A stretch of DNA of 64,000 nucleotides from positions 62,001 through 126,000 of the forward strand of contig NZ_JABETK010000006.1 of NCBI RefSeq assembly GCF_013240295.1, in the 5' to 3' direction. The position numbers and the translations under genes were made by a program. Positions within the stretch are counted from its first letter, which is position 1, and every line of letters begins with the position of its first letter. Positions 8,140 to 18,611 of the stretch are shown one piece after another. The notes below the pieces were generated by a model. It was not told where the DNA came from. It made no database searches and saw only the letters and a list, made by a program, of their open reading frames with translations. Origin of the DNA: Neoaquamicrobium sediminum. Its GTDB lineage: Bacteria > Pseudomonadota > Alphaproteobacteria > Rhizobiales > Rhizobiaceae.

Positions 8140-10953
8140 ATGATAATGATCACCACATCCCATGCATTTCATGATCGCCATATCGGCCCGGATACGGGCG
8201 ATATCGACGCCATGCTCGCCCGGATCGGCGTTCCCTCTGTAGAAGCGCTCATCGACCAGGCGGTTCCGAAATCGATCCGACTGGATCGCGCGCTCGACCT
8301 GCCGGCTGCGGCCAGCGAGGCTGAAGCGCTTGCTGCGCTCTCGGCCATCATGTCGCGCAACATCGTCATGAAGAGCTTCATCGGTGCAGGCTACCACGGT
8401 GTTGAGGTGCCGCCCGTCATCCAGCGCAACCTGTTCGAAAACCCGGCCTGGTACACTGCCTACACGCCCTATCAGGCGGAGATCAGTCAGGGCCGCCTGG
8501 AGATGCTGTTCCATTTCCAGACGCTTGTGGCGGAATTGACCGGCCTCCCGGTTGCCTCTTCCTCCCTTCTCGACGAGGCAACAGCGGTCGCCGAAGCCGT
8601 CGGCATCGCTGTTCGCCACCATCGGGACAAGCGCAGCAAAGTAGCTCTTGCCGGTGCGCTGCTGCCGCAGACCCTTGACGTGCTTCGCACGCGTGCAGAT
8701 CCGCTCGGCATAGACATCGACGCAGAGACCATAGGGGAAGGTACGGCCGCGCTCATCGTATCGTGGCCGGACGCCAACGGCATTTATGGCGATCATCAGG
8801 CGGCGATCGAGAAGGCCAAGGCTGCCGGCGCGCTGGTCATCTTCGTCTGCGATCCGCTCTCGCTAACGGTCACAGAGGCTCCGGCGAGGCTCGGCGCCGA
8901 CATCGCCGTCGGTTCCATGCAGCGTTTTGGGGTGCCGATGGGTTTCGGGGGCCGCATGCGGCCTATTGCGCCGTATCTGAAAAACTCACCCGCCTGATGC
9001 CCGGACGCCTCGTCGGCCAGTCGGTGGACCGGCATGGCCTTCCCGGCTACCGCCTTGCACTCCAGACGCGCGAGCAGCACATCCGTCGCGACAAGGCCAC
9101 CTCCAACATTTGCACCGCGCAGGCGCTGCTCGCCAACATGGCGGCGGCTTACGCGATCTGGCATGGGCCGGCCGGACTTCAGGCCATCGCCTCGCGCATC
9201 CACGCGCTCGCAAATGGGCTGGCCGAGGGTCTGAGTGCTGCCGGCTTTACGGTTCTCGGTTCAAGCCGCTTCGACACCGTCACGGTGGAGGCGAAAGGCA
9301 GGGCCGAGGCGATTGCTGACGAGGCGGAAAAAGATGGTCGGCTGCTGCGCGTTGTGGACGCCGACCGTGTTGGAATCGCATTCGACGAGACCTCGACCTG
9401 GGCAGATCTCGAGGCCATCGCCGCGCTGTTCGGTGCGGAGGCCGGGCCTTCGGCAATCGGTAGCCTGCCCGGAAAGCCGCGCGGCAGGGAGTTCTTATCC
9501 CAGCCGGTATTCCACCAGAACCGCTCCGAGACCGACATGATGCGCTTCCTGCGCAGGCTGGCGGACAAGGACCTGGCTCTGGACCGCGCGATGATCCCGT
9601 TGGGTTCCTGCACCATGAAGCTGAACGCCGCCGCCGAGATGATGCCGGTGAGTTGGCCGAACGTCGCCAACCTGCATCCCTTCGCGCCCAGGGCTCATTC
9701 GGCGGGCATCCGCGCCATGTTCGACCAGCTCGAGGGCTGGCTCGCCGAGATCACCGGCTTCGATGCGGTGACGCTGCAGCCGAACGCGGGCAGCCAGGGC
9801 GAATATGCGGGACTGCTGGCGATCCGCGGCTATCACAAGGCGCGGGGCGAAGGGCATCGGAACATCTGCCTGATCCCCTCCTCGGCGCACGGCACCAATC
9901 CTGCCAGCGCGGCCATGGCGGGAATGAGCGTGGTGGTGGTGCGCTGCACCGACGACGGCAATATCGACATCGACGACCTGAAGACCAAAGCCGAGCAGCA
10001 CGGGGCCAATCTGGCTGCGCTGATGTTCACCTACCCCTCCACACACGGCGTGTTCGAGGAGGGCGCGAAAGACATCTGCGCGATCGTGCATGAACATGGC
10101 GGGCAGGTCTATTTCGACGGCGCCAACCTGAATGCGCTGGTGGGCCTGGCACGCCCTGGCGACATCGGTGCGGACGTGTGCCACATGAATCTGCACAAGA
10201 CCTTCTGTATCCCGCATGGAGGTGGTGGTCCGGGTGTCGGTCCGATCGGTGTCAAGGCACATTTGCAGCCCCATCTGCCGGGCCATGTCGTAGAAGGCTC
10301 AAATCATGCGGTCTCGGCCGCGCCCTTTGGCAGCGCCTCGATCCTCCCGATCACCTGGATGTACATCCGGATGATGGGTGCGGACGGGCTGAAGAGGGCT
10401 ACGGAAATCGCCATCGTGTCGGCCAATTATCTCGTCGCGCGGCTGGGTAACCACTACTCGGTCCTCTATCGGGGCAGAGGAGGTCGCGTGGCGCATGAAT
10501 GCATCCTCGATACTCGCGTGTTCAAGGACCGTTCGGGCATCTCTGTGGATGATATCGCCAAGCGGCTGATCGACTACGGTTTCCATGCGCCCACCATGTC
10601 GTTTCCTGTTGCCGGCACGCTGATGGTGGAGCCGACGGAATCCGAGCCTAGGAGCGAGGTCGATCGCCTCTGCGAGGCTCTGATCGCCATCGCCGATGAG
10701 GCGGCCAAGGTCGAAAGGGGCGTTTGGCCGGCCGATGACAACCCGCTGGTTAACGCGCCGCACACGGCGTCGGTTGTGCTGTCCGATGAATGGGCTCACC
10801 CCTATTCGCGCATGGAAGCCGCCTATCCGGCGGGGGGCCGACACGATGGTGAAGTACTGGCCGCCCGTGTCGCGCATCGACAATGCGGCGGGCGACCGGA
10901 ATCTGGTGTGCTCGTGCCCTCCCGTTTCGGAATACAGCGACGCGGCCGAATAG
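8140..10953 (+). pseudogene. gcvP: Glycine dehydrogenase (decarboxylating) P protein, two frameshifts
   Basis: PLP-dependent decarboxylase of the glycine cleavage system, full length about 937 aa when repaired. The first part runs to MGFGG near 8953, where one base is missing in a G run; restoring it gives the expected PHAAYCAVSEKLTRLMPGR. The long middle part contains MNLHKTFCIPHGGGGPG with the PLP lysine. Near 10835 a run of six G seems to hold one base too many; removing it restores GADTMVKYWPPVSRIDNAAG and the standard ending PPVSEYSDAAE with a stop at 10951. Both breaks lie in G homopolymers, so sequence error is a serious alternative to true inactivation. The intervening regions show no other damage. 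Confidence 0.88.
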
Positions 10954-11026
10954 GCCGCACCGCTCGGCCGGTTCACGCGTTGCCTGCGGCGCCGGTTCCC
11001 GATGTCTATTCTAGAGAGATGGAAAA

Positions 11027-12286
11027 ATGGATTCGTACGCACTTATGAGCGACACGGCGATCGCCGCAGCCATCGACCGCGAACTCGACCGCCAGAAGAA
11101 CCAGATCGAGCTGATCGCTTCGGAGAACATCGTCTCCGCCGACGTGCTCAAGGCGCAAGGGTCGGTGCTGACCAACAAGTATGCGGAGGGCTATCCGGGC
11201 AAACGTTACTATGGGGGCTGCGAGTTCGTCGACGAGGTTGAGACGCTCGCCATCGAGCGCGCGAAAGAGCTGTTCGGCGCCGCGTTCGCCAACGTCCAGC
11301 CGCATTCGGGTGCGCAGGCCAACCAGGCCGTGTTCCTGGCATTGCTTCAGCCGGGCGACCGCATCATGGGCATGTCGCTCGCCCATGGCGGCCATCTGAC
11401 CCACGGCTCGCCCGTGACGATGTCGGGCAAATGGTTCGACGTCGTCAGCTACGAGGTGTGCGAAGCCGACCAGTTGATCGACTACGAGGCCTTGCGCGCC
11501 CGCGCGCTGGAAACGAGGCCGAAGCTGATCGTCGCCGGCGCTTCGGCTTATCCGCGCGCCATCGACTTCGCCGTCTTCCACGAAATCGCCGACGAGATCG
11601 GGGCCTATTTGATGGTCGACATGGCTCATTACGCCGGGCTGGTGGCGGCCGGACTATATCCCGACCCGCTGCCGCATGCGCATGTCGTCACCTCGACCAC
11701 GCACAAGACCCTGCGCGGCCCGCGCGGCGGCATCATCCTCACCAATGACGAGGTGCTGGCGAAGAAATTCAATTCGGCGGTGTTCCCCGGCAACCAGGGC
11801 GGCCCGCTGATGCACGTCGTCGCCGCTAAGGCGGTCGCCTTCGGCGAAGCGCTGCGGCCGGAGTTTAGGACCTATGCTGCGCAGGTGATCGCGAATGCGA
11901 AGGCGCTCAGCGACACGCTGATCGCCGGCGGGCTGGACATCGTCTCGGGCGGCACCGACTGCCACATGGTTCTTGTCGACCTGCGCCCGAAGGGCGTGAA
12001 AGGGCGCGACGCTGAACACGCGCTGGAACGGGCCGGCCTGACCTGCAACAAGAACGCGATCCCCTTCGACCCAGAGAAGCCGGCGGTGACGTCGGGCGTC
12101 CGCCTTGGCACCTCGGCGGGCACGACGCGCGGTTTTGGCGAGGTGGAGTTCCGCCGCGTCGGCGAGCTGATGCTAAAAGTGATCGACGCGCTGGCCGAAA
12201 AGGGCGCGGAGGGAGACGCGGCAATCGAGCGGGAGGTGCTTAGGGAGGTGAGGAGCCTTTGCCGGCGCTTTCCCATTTACTGTTAG
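11027..12286 (+). CDS. glyA: Serine hydroxymethyltransferase
   Basis: 419 aa PLP enzyme interconverting glycine plus methylene-THF and serine. The PLP lysine lies in VTSTTHKTLRGPRGG; ELIASENI and KYAEGYPGKRYYGG are family signatures. In this setting the methylene-THF made by the glycine cleavage system can be combined with a second glycine to give serine for the SdaA that follows. It starts 74 bp after gcvP and is intact. As glyA is normally a housekeeping gene too, this is probably a second, catabolic copy. Confidence 0.94.
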   Translation: MDSYALMSDTAIAAAIDRELDRQKNQIELIASENIVSADVLKAQGSVLTNKYAEGYPGKRYYGGCEFVDEVETLAIERAKELFGAAFANVQPHSGAQANQAVFLALLQPGDRIMGMSLAHGGHLTHGSPVTMSGKWFDVVSYEVCEADQLIDYEALRARALETRPKLIVAGASAYPRAIDFAVFHEIADEIGAYLMVDMAHYAGLVAAGLYPDPLPHAHVVTSTTHKTLRGPRGGIILTNDEVLAKKFNSAVFPGNQGGPLMHVVAAKAVAFGEALRPEFRTYAAQVIANAKALSDTLIAGGLDIVSGGTDCHMVLVDLRPKGVKGRDAEHALERAGLTCNKNAIPFDPEKPAVTSGVRLGTSAGTTRGFGEVEFRRVGELMLKVIDALAEKGAEGDAAIEREVLREVRSLCRRFPIYC

Positions 12287-12363
12287 GGAACTCCAGGAGA
12301 GGTCGTTCAGGCACGCAGTTGCCCGACACGGTCATCTGATTCTGCGATCCGATGAGGCAAGGC

Positions 12364-13752
12364 ATGTTTCTCTCCGTCTTAGACGTTTTCAAGATTGGCA
12401 TCGGCCCGTCGTCATCTCACACCATGGGGCCGATGACGGCGGCTGTACGGTTCCTTGATCTACTGCGGAGCCTGCCGGATGGCTCGCGCGTCGCCCGGAT
12501 TCGGGCGACGCTGCATGGTTCGCTCGCCTTCACGGGCGAGGGCCACGCCACCGACCGCGCTGTGGCGCTCGGCCTGCTCGGCTACCTGCCGGCCGATCTC
12601 GATCTGGACCAGGCGGAGCGCGAGCTTGCCGAACTGCGCCAGGCGCGGGTGCTCCGACCGCAAGATCTGCCGCCGCTAGTGTTCGATCCCGACGCCGACA
12701 TCGTGTTCGACTACGGACCGCCTCTGCCCGGGCACGCCAACGGTCTGGTCTTCGTAGCTCTCGATCGCGAGGACACCGTTCTGGTGGTAGAAACCTACTA
12801 CTCGATCGGCGGCGGATTTGTGGTCACGGCCGCCGAGCGCGAGGCGCCGCCCAAGGCAACGTCGTCCGGTGAACCCGCTGCATGGCCCTTTCCGTTCGAC
12901 AGCGCTGCGTCGATGCTGCGCATGGCGCATGATAGTGGGCTTTCGATTGCCGCTATGAAACGCGAGAACGAGGCGGCCGTGCGGCCTGCGCTCCAAGTCG
13001 AGCGGGGCATCGCGCACATCTGGTCGGTCATGACCGGCTGCATCGACCGGGGACTTGCGCAGGACGGCGAACTTCCCGGCGGCCTGCATGTGCGCCGCAG
13101 GGCAAGGAGGATCCACCAGCAGCTTCTTGCCGAGCGGCTGAAGAACGCCAGCCAGCCGCATGCGGCCTCCGACTGGCTCAGCGTCTACGCCATGGCCGTC
13201 AACGAGGAGAACGCGGCGGGCGGCAAGGTGGTCACGGCCCCCACAAACGGGGCGGCAGGCGTCGTGCCGGCGGTGCTGCGCTACTATCTCGACCATTGCG
13301 TCGGCGCCCATCCGGAGAAGGTGTCCGACTTCCTTCTGACTGCAGCGGCGATCGGCGGCCTGATCAAGCACAACGCCTCGATCTCGGGGGCTGAAGCCGG
13401 ATGCCAGGGAGAAGTAGGGTCGGCCGCCGCCATGGCGGCGGCTGGGTTCTGCGCCGTGCTTGGCGGCACTCCCGAACAGGTGGAGAACGCCGCGGAGATC
13501 GCTCTGGAACATCATCTTGGCATGACCTGCGATCCCGTCGCGGGTCTGGTGCAGGTGCCCTGCATCGAGCGCAACGGAATCGGAGCCACCAAGGCGGTGG
13601 CGGCGGCCTCGCTAGCGCTGCGTGGCGACGGCTCGCACTTTATGCCGCTCGACAACTGCATCGAGGCCATGCGCCAGACCGGCGAGGAAATGAGCGTGAA
13701 GTTTAAAGAGACAAGCATGGGCGGGCTGGCGGTCAATCTTCCTGAGTGCTAG
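12364..13752 (+). CDS. sdaA: L-serine ammonia-lyase, iron-sulfur dependent
   Basis: 462 aa, single-chain type. It deaminates L-serine to pyruvate and ammonia using a [4Fe-4S] cluster. GIGPSSSHTMGPM near the N-terminus is the family signature, and the C-terminal half keeps the cluster cysteines in GCQGEVGSAAAMAAAGFC and GMTCDPVAGLVQVPCIERN. I prefer ATG 12364, preceded by gaggcaaggc, to the ATG four codons earlier at 12352. Placed after glyA, it completes a glycine to serine to pyruvate route. Confidence 0.93.
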   Translation: MFLSVLDVFKIGIGPSSSHTMGPMTAAVRFLDLLRSLPDGSRVARIRATLHGSLAFTGEGHATDRAVALGLLGYLPADLDLDQAERELAELRQARVLRPQDLPPLVFDPDADIVFDYGPPLPGHANGLVFVALDREDTVLVVETYYSIGGGFVVTAAEREAPPKATSSGEPAAWPFPFDSAASMLRMAHDSGLSIAAMKRENEAAVRPALQVERGIAHIWSVMTGCIDRGLAQDGELPGGLHVRRRARRIHQQLLAERLKNASQPHAASDWLSVYAMAVNEENAAGGKVVTAPTNGAAGVVPAVLRYYLDHCVGAHPEKVSDFLLTAAAIGGLIKHNASISGAEAGCQGEVGSAAAMAAAGFCAVLGGTPEQVENAAEIALEHHLGMTCDPVAGLVQVPCIERNGIGATKAVAAASLALRGDGSHFMPLDNCIEAMRQTGEEMSVKFKETSMGGLAVNLPEC

Positions 13753-14107
13753 TGCCAATACCCCCGCGGCTATTCAACTATCACGGCCTGGCTTGGATTC
13801 CGCAAATTGCGAATGTGACAATCTTAGTGCCAAGCAGTATCGCCGTCGGCCATTCCTTGTAGATGCCCTCACAATCTTCGCGGTCGCGCAGCGATCCGCG
13901 ATATGTAACCGTACTGCCCGACGTCAGATGGCGGCAAATACGACAGGCACATCTTATCAGCGAGCGTTTATTCCAGATACCGCGTTCTGTCTAAAACGCC
14001 TCGAAAAAACGCTACATCTATTCTGTGCAAAGATACTAGTCGTATTTCCTGCGAAGAAATTTTACCAAAACGCAAGAATCCACCAAGTGCCAGTCATTCT
14101 CGATCAT
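13753..14107 (+). other. No gene recognised (355 bp)
   Basis: A frame is open through this stretch and on into the alanine dehydrogenase remnant, but the translation shows no recognisable domain and no plausible start with a ribosome-binding site. I see no clear terminator for the gcv-sdaA operon. Confidence 0.4.
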
Positions 14108-14527
14108 CATTCACCAACACTTTCGGTGCTCATTCCAGGTGCTGCGGCGCCGAAGCTCGTCAGTCGCGAAATGCTGTTGGGCTTGAAGAAAGGTTCCGTC
14201 TTGGTGGACGTTGCGATCGATCAGGGCGGCTGTTTCGAAACCTCGCACGCCACCACGCATGCTGAGCCCACCTACTAGGTCGACGGCGTCATCCATTTAC
14301 TGCGTCGCGAACATGCCCTGCGCGGTGCCCGTCACCTCCGCGCACGCGCTCAACAATGCCACGCTCCACTACGGTCTGCTGCTTGCCGATCGTGGCCAGA
14401 AGGCGATCCTCGACGACAGGCATCTGCGCAACGGCCTCAACGTCCACAAGGACCGGATCATAAACGCCCCGTTGCCGAAACGCTCGGTTACGAGATGACC
14501 GAGGTTAATACAGTGTTGGCTGCCTGA
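14108..14527 (+). pseudogene. ald: Alanine dehydrogenase remnant (C-terminal third)
   Basis: Pieces of the C-terminal region of alanine dehydrogenase in three successive frames: LIPGAAAPKLVSREML and VDVAIDQGGCFETS up to 14278, then YCVANMPCAVPVTSAHALNN and GLNVHKDRI up to about 14465, then AETLGYEMTEVNTVLAA ending at a stop at 14525. These blocks match the NAD-domain and C-terminal part of Ald. The N-terminal two thirds are missing. Substitutions such as MPCAVP where MPGAVP is usual suggest real decay here. An Ald copy beside SdaA would have converted pyruvate and ammonia to alanine. Confidence 0.75.
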
Positions 14528-15118
14528 GAAACAATCAGACATCCACGATAGGCTCACCTCGATCAGCGCGCCAAATCTGTCAACGATGAGGATTGCTGGC
14601 GTTGTTTTCGGGCGCGATCAGTGGGGAAGAACCAGATGCCGGGTGGGGTGTATCGGTTTCGTCCCTACTCCGTCTTTTTGCGCAGGCAAGAGTCATGCTC
14701 CCCGTTTGAGTGTTCAGCACTAGAATCGAATAGGACCAATCCGTTTGATATCTCCAAGCCATCCGTGCACCAGCGTTGCCGGTGACAAAAGCCTGCGAGT
14801 GCGAGCCCACGAAACAGCAGATCAGATAATCGTTCGGCCGCCATCCCTCAACTCCCTACCTCCAATCCACATTGACATCTTCAGAAAATATGTAAATCTC
14901 AACATCGCAGTGTGGCGTGTATTTTGCAAGGGTACAACACACTGTCTCGGCGCTTATGGAAATCGTTAGAAGGAGTAAGGTACGGTCCGAGGCTATCTGG
15001 CCATAGGCAGCAAAACCGGTGAACTAGCTTCAGATGGGTTGCTCGTCTCCGAAGCTCTGTTTCCAATTTAGATCAACGCAAAACTCTTGATCCGCGTCTA
15101 CTGCGGTGAACCCGCCAG
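14528..15118 (+). other. No gene recognised (591 bp)
   Basis: Short open frames on both strands (for example 14580-14810 minus and 14745-14969 plus) show no family features. The DNA is less GC-rich than the flanking operons, which fits an old intergenic or remnant region. Confidence 0.4.
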
Positions 15119-15427
15119 ATGCGACTGCATGACAGGTATGAGTCCAATCTGATGCGGGCTTCAAATATGGATCGCCATCTCTCTAGAGATCTTGCCGAAA
15201 AGGCCTCCGGCGCCGTGGTTGATCGGAGATCTCACTACATAGGCCTGATCATCAACGGTGAGGAGTGCTCCTTCCAGCCAATAGATCTTACGTCGTTTGA
15301 CAAGGCGATAGGCCTTCTTTCTAACGTCGGCGTCCCAGTGCATGAAGAAAGAAAAATACTGAGGGCATTTTGGCTTACAGTTGCAGCAGGTCTTTCTCTT
15401 ATCCTCGTCCTCTGGATTATACACTGA
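15119..15427 (+). CDS. Small hypothetical protein with C-terminal membrane anchor
   Basis: 102 aa (or 92 aa from ATG 15149). The last 20 or so residues form one hydrophobic helix (AFWLTVAAGLSLILVLWII), so it could be a tail-anchored inner-membrane protein; the rest is polar. I do not recognise a family. It stands alone between the ald remnant and the convergent aldehyde dehydrogenase. Existence as a gene is likely but not certain. Confidence 0.45.
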   Translation: MRLHDRYESNLMRASNMDRHLSRDLAEKASGAVVDRRSHYIGLIINGEECSFQPIDLTSFDKAIGLLSNVGVPVHEERKILRAFWLTVAAGLSLILVLWIIH

Positions 15428-15526
15428 CTTGTTTCTTCGTAACGAGGACCTCGGTCATTTGGTCAACGCTGGTCGCGGACCGCGACCACCGTTCCGACGG
15501 CTTGTCAGTTCAATAGAGCCTCCAAC

Positions 15527-16914
15527 TCACCAGCACAATCTGAAGTGGAATGATTTCGGCCGCGTTAGATAGTCGAAGCCAAATCGTGACAGGGTTGCCC
15601 CACGGCCTGACTCCTTGACGCCCGTCCAAGCGAGGTCGGGATCCAGGTAGTCACAGCGGTTCATGAACACGGTGCCGGTTTCCAATCGCATACCAACGGC
15701 GCGGGCGGCGTTCCGGTCGTGCGTCCAGATCGAGGCGGTAAGCCCATAGCGGCTATCGTTCATAAGCCTGACGGCTTCATCGTCTGATCCTACTGGCATC
15801 ACGCCAGCCACCGGCCCGAAGGTTTCCTCGTTCATGATCTCCATTGAGTGATCGCAATCGATCAGGATCTGGGGAGCAAGATACGCGGTGTCATTTTTGT
15901 CTGCTGCGAACCACTGAGGATTGATAAGGGCGCGCGCACCTTGCCTCACCGCGTTGTCAACCTGATTGCGCACGGCGTTGGCGGCCGAGGCCTTCACCAT
16001 CGGTCCGAGCGTAGACGTCGCATCACGAGGATCACCTAGCTTCAACTGCTCGGCGAAGGCCACCAGGCCATCGACGACATGACCAAAATGACGCTCGTGA
16101 ACGTAGACGCGCTCGATACCGCAGCAGCTCTGGCCGGAGTTGAAGAAAATGCCATCCGCGATGTTGGCAACGGCATGCTCGATGTCGGCATCCTCGCGGA
16201 TGTAGGCCGGATCCTTGCCGCCGAGTTCCAGACCGGAAGAGGTGAAGGTGCCCGAAAGGGCTCGCTGAACGGCACGCCCTCCAGTGACGGAACCGGTGAA
16301 GCATACATACGCAACTCGCGGATCGGCGATGGTCCTCCCTACCTGTTCATGGTTCATATGCAGATACTGGAAAACGCCTTCGGGCAGACCTGCGGCTCTA
16401 AAGGCCTCATACATACGTTCTGCCGCTAGCGGCGTTTGATCCGAATGCTTCAAAACGACTACATTCCCAGCCGCAAGCGCCGGAATGACCGCGTTCACAG
16501 CGGTGAGGAACGGGTAGTTCCACGGTGCAAGGACGACCACCGTCCCGAGCGGTACGCGCTCAATGGCGCGCTCGAACCCTTCAAGAGGGGAGGGGGAATG
16601 GGGGTGAGAGCCTCGGGTGCGAGGCGGAGCATGGTCCGAGCCCGCGACTCAAACCCGTTCACCTCGCCGCCGCAATAGGCGATCGGACGGCCCATCTGGC
16701 TGGAGATCTCGACAATGATTTCTTCCTTCAGACTCACGAGCGCGTCGACTGCTCGCCCGAGGAGTTCAATCCTATGCTCAAGGGAATTCTCCCGCCACGA
16801 CTTGAAACTCCGGCCTGCCAGGTTCAGGGCGGCATCTATGTCTTCGTCCGTCGGACGGCTGCGAACGGCGAGAACAGAGTCATCGGCCGGCGTGATGATT
16901 TCGAAAGTTGCCAT
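15527..16914 (-). pseudogene. NAD(P)-dependent aldehyde dehydrogenase, one frameshift
   Basis: About 462 aa when repaired. N-terminal segment MATFEIITPADDSVLAV to LRLAPEALTPIP, then a frame change in the C-rich stretch near 16590, then ERVPLGTVVVLAPWNYPF onward. Catalytic Glu is in GLELGGKDPAYI and catalytic Cys in NSGQSCCGIERV; NEETFGPVAGVMP is also normal. It starts 19 bp beyond the ligase stop, with ggagaagaag as ribosome-binding site, so the two form one operon. An aldehyde dehydrogenase beside a glutamine-synthetase-like ligase recalls gamma-glutamyl-aminoaldehyde oxidation in amine catabolism; the substrate is inferred. Confidence 0.85.
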
Positions 16915-16932
16915 TCTTCTTCTCCAGAGCAG

Positions 16933-18375
16933 TCAGCAGCGCTCGAAAAGCCTGGTTTTTCCCAGTCTGTAACGGCACCTTCGAATGCACCCAGTTCCCA
17001 GCGGCCGCAATGCAGGTAGTGGTTCACGACCTCCTCGCCAAAAGCGAGCTTCAAGGTCGACGACGCTTCCAGGCGATCAAGCGACCTGTAAAGGGCGCCA
17101 GGGATGCGAGGCACGTCGTCTGCTTCATAGGCGTTTCCAGCGTAAGCTTCCTCCAGCAACAATTTCTCCTCCAGCCCCTGAAGCCCGCTGGCGATCAACG
17201 CTGCGAAGCGAGATAGGGATTGGCGTCTGCTCCGGGAAGCCGGCATTCGAAACGCAAGGCATTCCCCTTGCCCAGTACCCGGAAGGCGGTCGTCCGGTTG
17301 TCCACCGACCAGGCCAGCCTTGTGGGCGCGAACGTACCCGCCGTGAAGCGTTTGTAGGAATTGATGTTGGGTGCATAAAAATATGTCGCTGCCGGCGCAT
17401 GCTTGATACAGCCTGCCAGGAAATGCCGGAACAGTTCGGACATGCCGCTCTCGCGCGAGGCGTCATAGAAGCCGGGCTTTCCAGTCTCCAGATTTCTCAA
17501 GGACAGATGGATGTGGCAGGAATTGCCCGAATGGGTCTCGCCAAGCTTCGCCATGAAACTCACGCACTTGCCCATCTGGTGTGCGATTTCCTTGCAGCCG
17601 TTCTTGTAAAGAACAAGCCGGTCGCAGGTCTCCAGCGCTTCAGCATATTGAAGATTTATTTCTTGCTGACCCGCGCTGTATTCGGCCTTGGAGCCTTCCA
17701 CCGGAATACTCGCGCGCTCCATGAGATTTCGGATCGCGCGAATGTACGGCTCGTCCTTTGATGTCTGGAAGACATGGCCATCTTCCGGATACCAGCTCGA
17801 GAATTTGAGGTCCTCATATTTGGCGGCCCGCGCGCCCTCGTAGGTCTGGTTGAACAGGTAGAATTCCAGTTCCGCCGCCATGTCGGCAGTGAAGCCTAGG
17901 TCGGCTAGGCGCTTGAGCTGCTTGCGCAGGACCTGACGAGGAGAATGCTCGAGCGGCACTCCGTCCGACGTCGTCACGTCCGAAAGTACGATGGCGGTCT
18001 TCGGAAGCCATGGCACAGCGCGAAGGGTCGCCATGTCGGGCACGAGTGCGAAGTCCCCATAGCCGCGCTCCCAAGATGCTGACGCATAGCCAGGTACCAG
18101 AACCATCTCCATGTCCGTGGCGAGGAAGTAGTCGCAGAAGAGTTGCGGCGCGACGTTGCCCTCGACAAAGAACCGGGCAGTAAGCCGCTTACCGATCAGG
18201 CGTCCCTGCATATCCGTCATAGCCACCACGACAGTGTCGATACTGCCATCTGCGACCGCGCGCTTCAATTCATCGAAGGTCATATGACCGGCCGGCGGCC
18301 GGCATTCCGTTGGTCTAGGATGCAGGGAATCTGCCCCCAAATTCGGTACGGGGTCGGAGAAAAATCGTAACTCAT
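16933..18375 (-). pseudogene. Glutamine synthetase family (gamma-glutamylamide-forming) ligase, frameshifted
   Basis: Glutamine-synthetase fold, related to PuuA-type gamma-glutamylamine synthetases. Motifs seen: MAAELEFYLF, SAGQQEINLQYAEALETCD, NSCHIHLSL, the ATP-site NRTTAFRV and FECRLPGADANPY. The best start is ATG 18375, right behind aggaggacacc; a base seems missing near 18345, after which the frame is open to 17195. A second missing base near 17210 restores PYLAFAALIASGLQG, and a third break near 16950 leads to the end LFERC and a stop at 16933. All three are small indels. Such ligases join glutamate to an amine using ATP; the amine here is unknown. Confidence 0.82.
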
Positions 18376-18611
18376 GGTGTCCTCCTCAGGAACCTGTACG
18401 GCATGTCGATGCTCGCCTTGCGGGAAGCCGCACCCTCGCACAACGAGGTTCGATGCGTCGTCCTGGCTGCCAACACGGCAAAAGCCTACGAATTGCGTTT
18501 TGAACACGAATTGACATTTCCTACAAGATATGGTGGCTACTATCGAGTGTTTTATATGCTGAAAACGCATACGACATCCGAACAAGACTCTATCCGAAAT
18601 GGGAGACCGCT
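18376..18611. promoter_or_regulatory. Divergent promoter region between ligase and aminotransferase
   Basis: 236 bp separate the two divergent start codons, so promoters for both directions must lie here. On the plus strand ttgaca at 18511-18516 is a good -35 element, with tactat 21 bp further on, a spacing too long to be convincing. No clear operator palindrome was seen. Confidence 0.45.

Noticed and set aside
9495..10286. Long minus-strand open frame opposite gcvP
   Set aside because: It mirrors a strongly conserved plus-strand gene in GC-rich DNA and its translation has no family features; a third-position GC shadow.
14580..14810. 76-aa minus-strand frame
   Set aside because: Part of the text looks protein-like, but there is no family match, start signal or neighbour to support it.
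18511..18537. ttgaca followed by tactat as promoter of the aminotransferase
   Set aside because: The spacing of 21 bp is too long for a sigma-70 promoter, so only the general divergent region is annotated.
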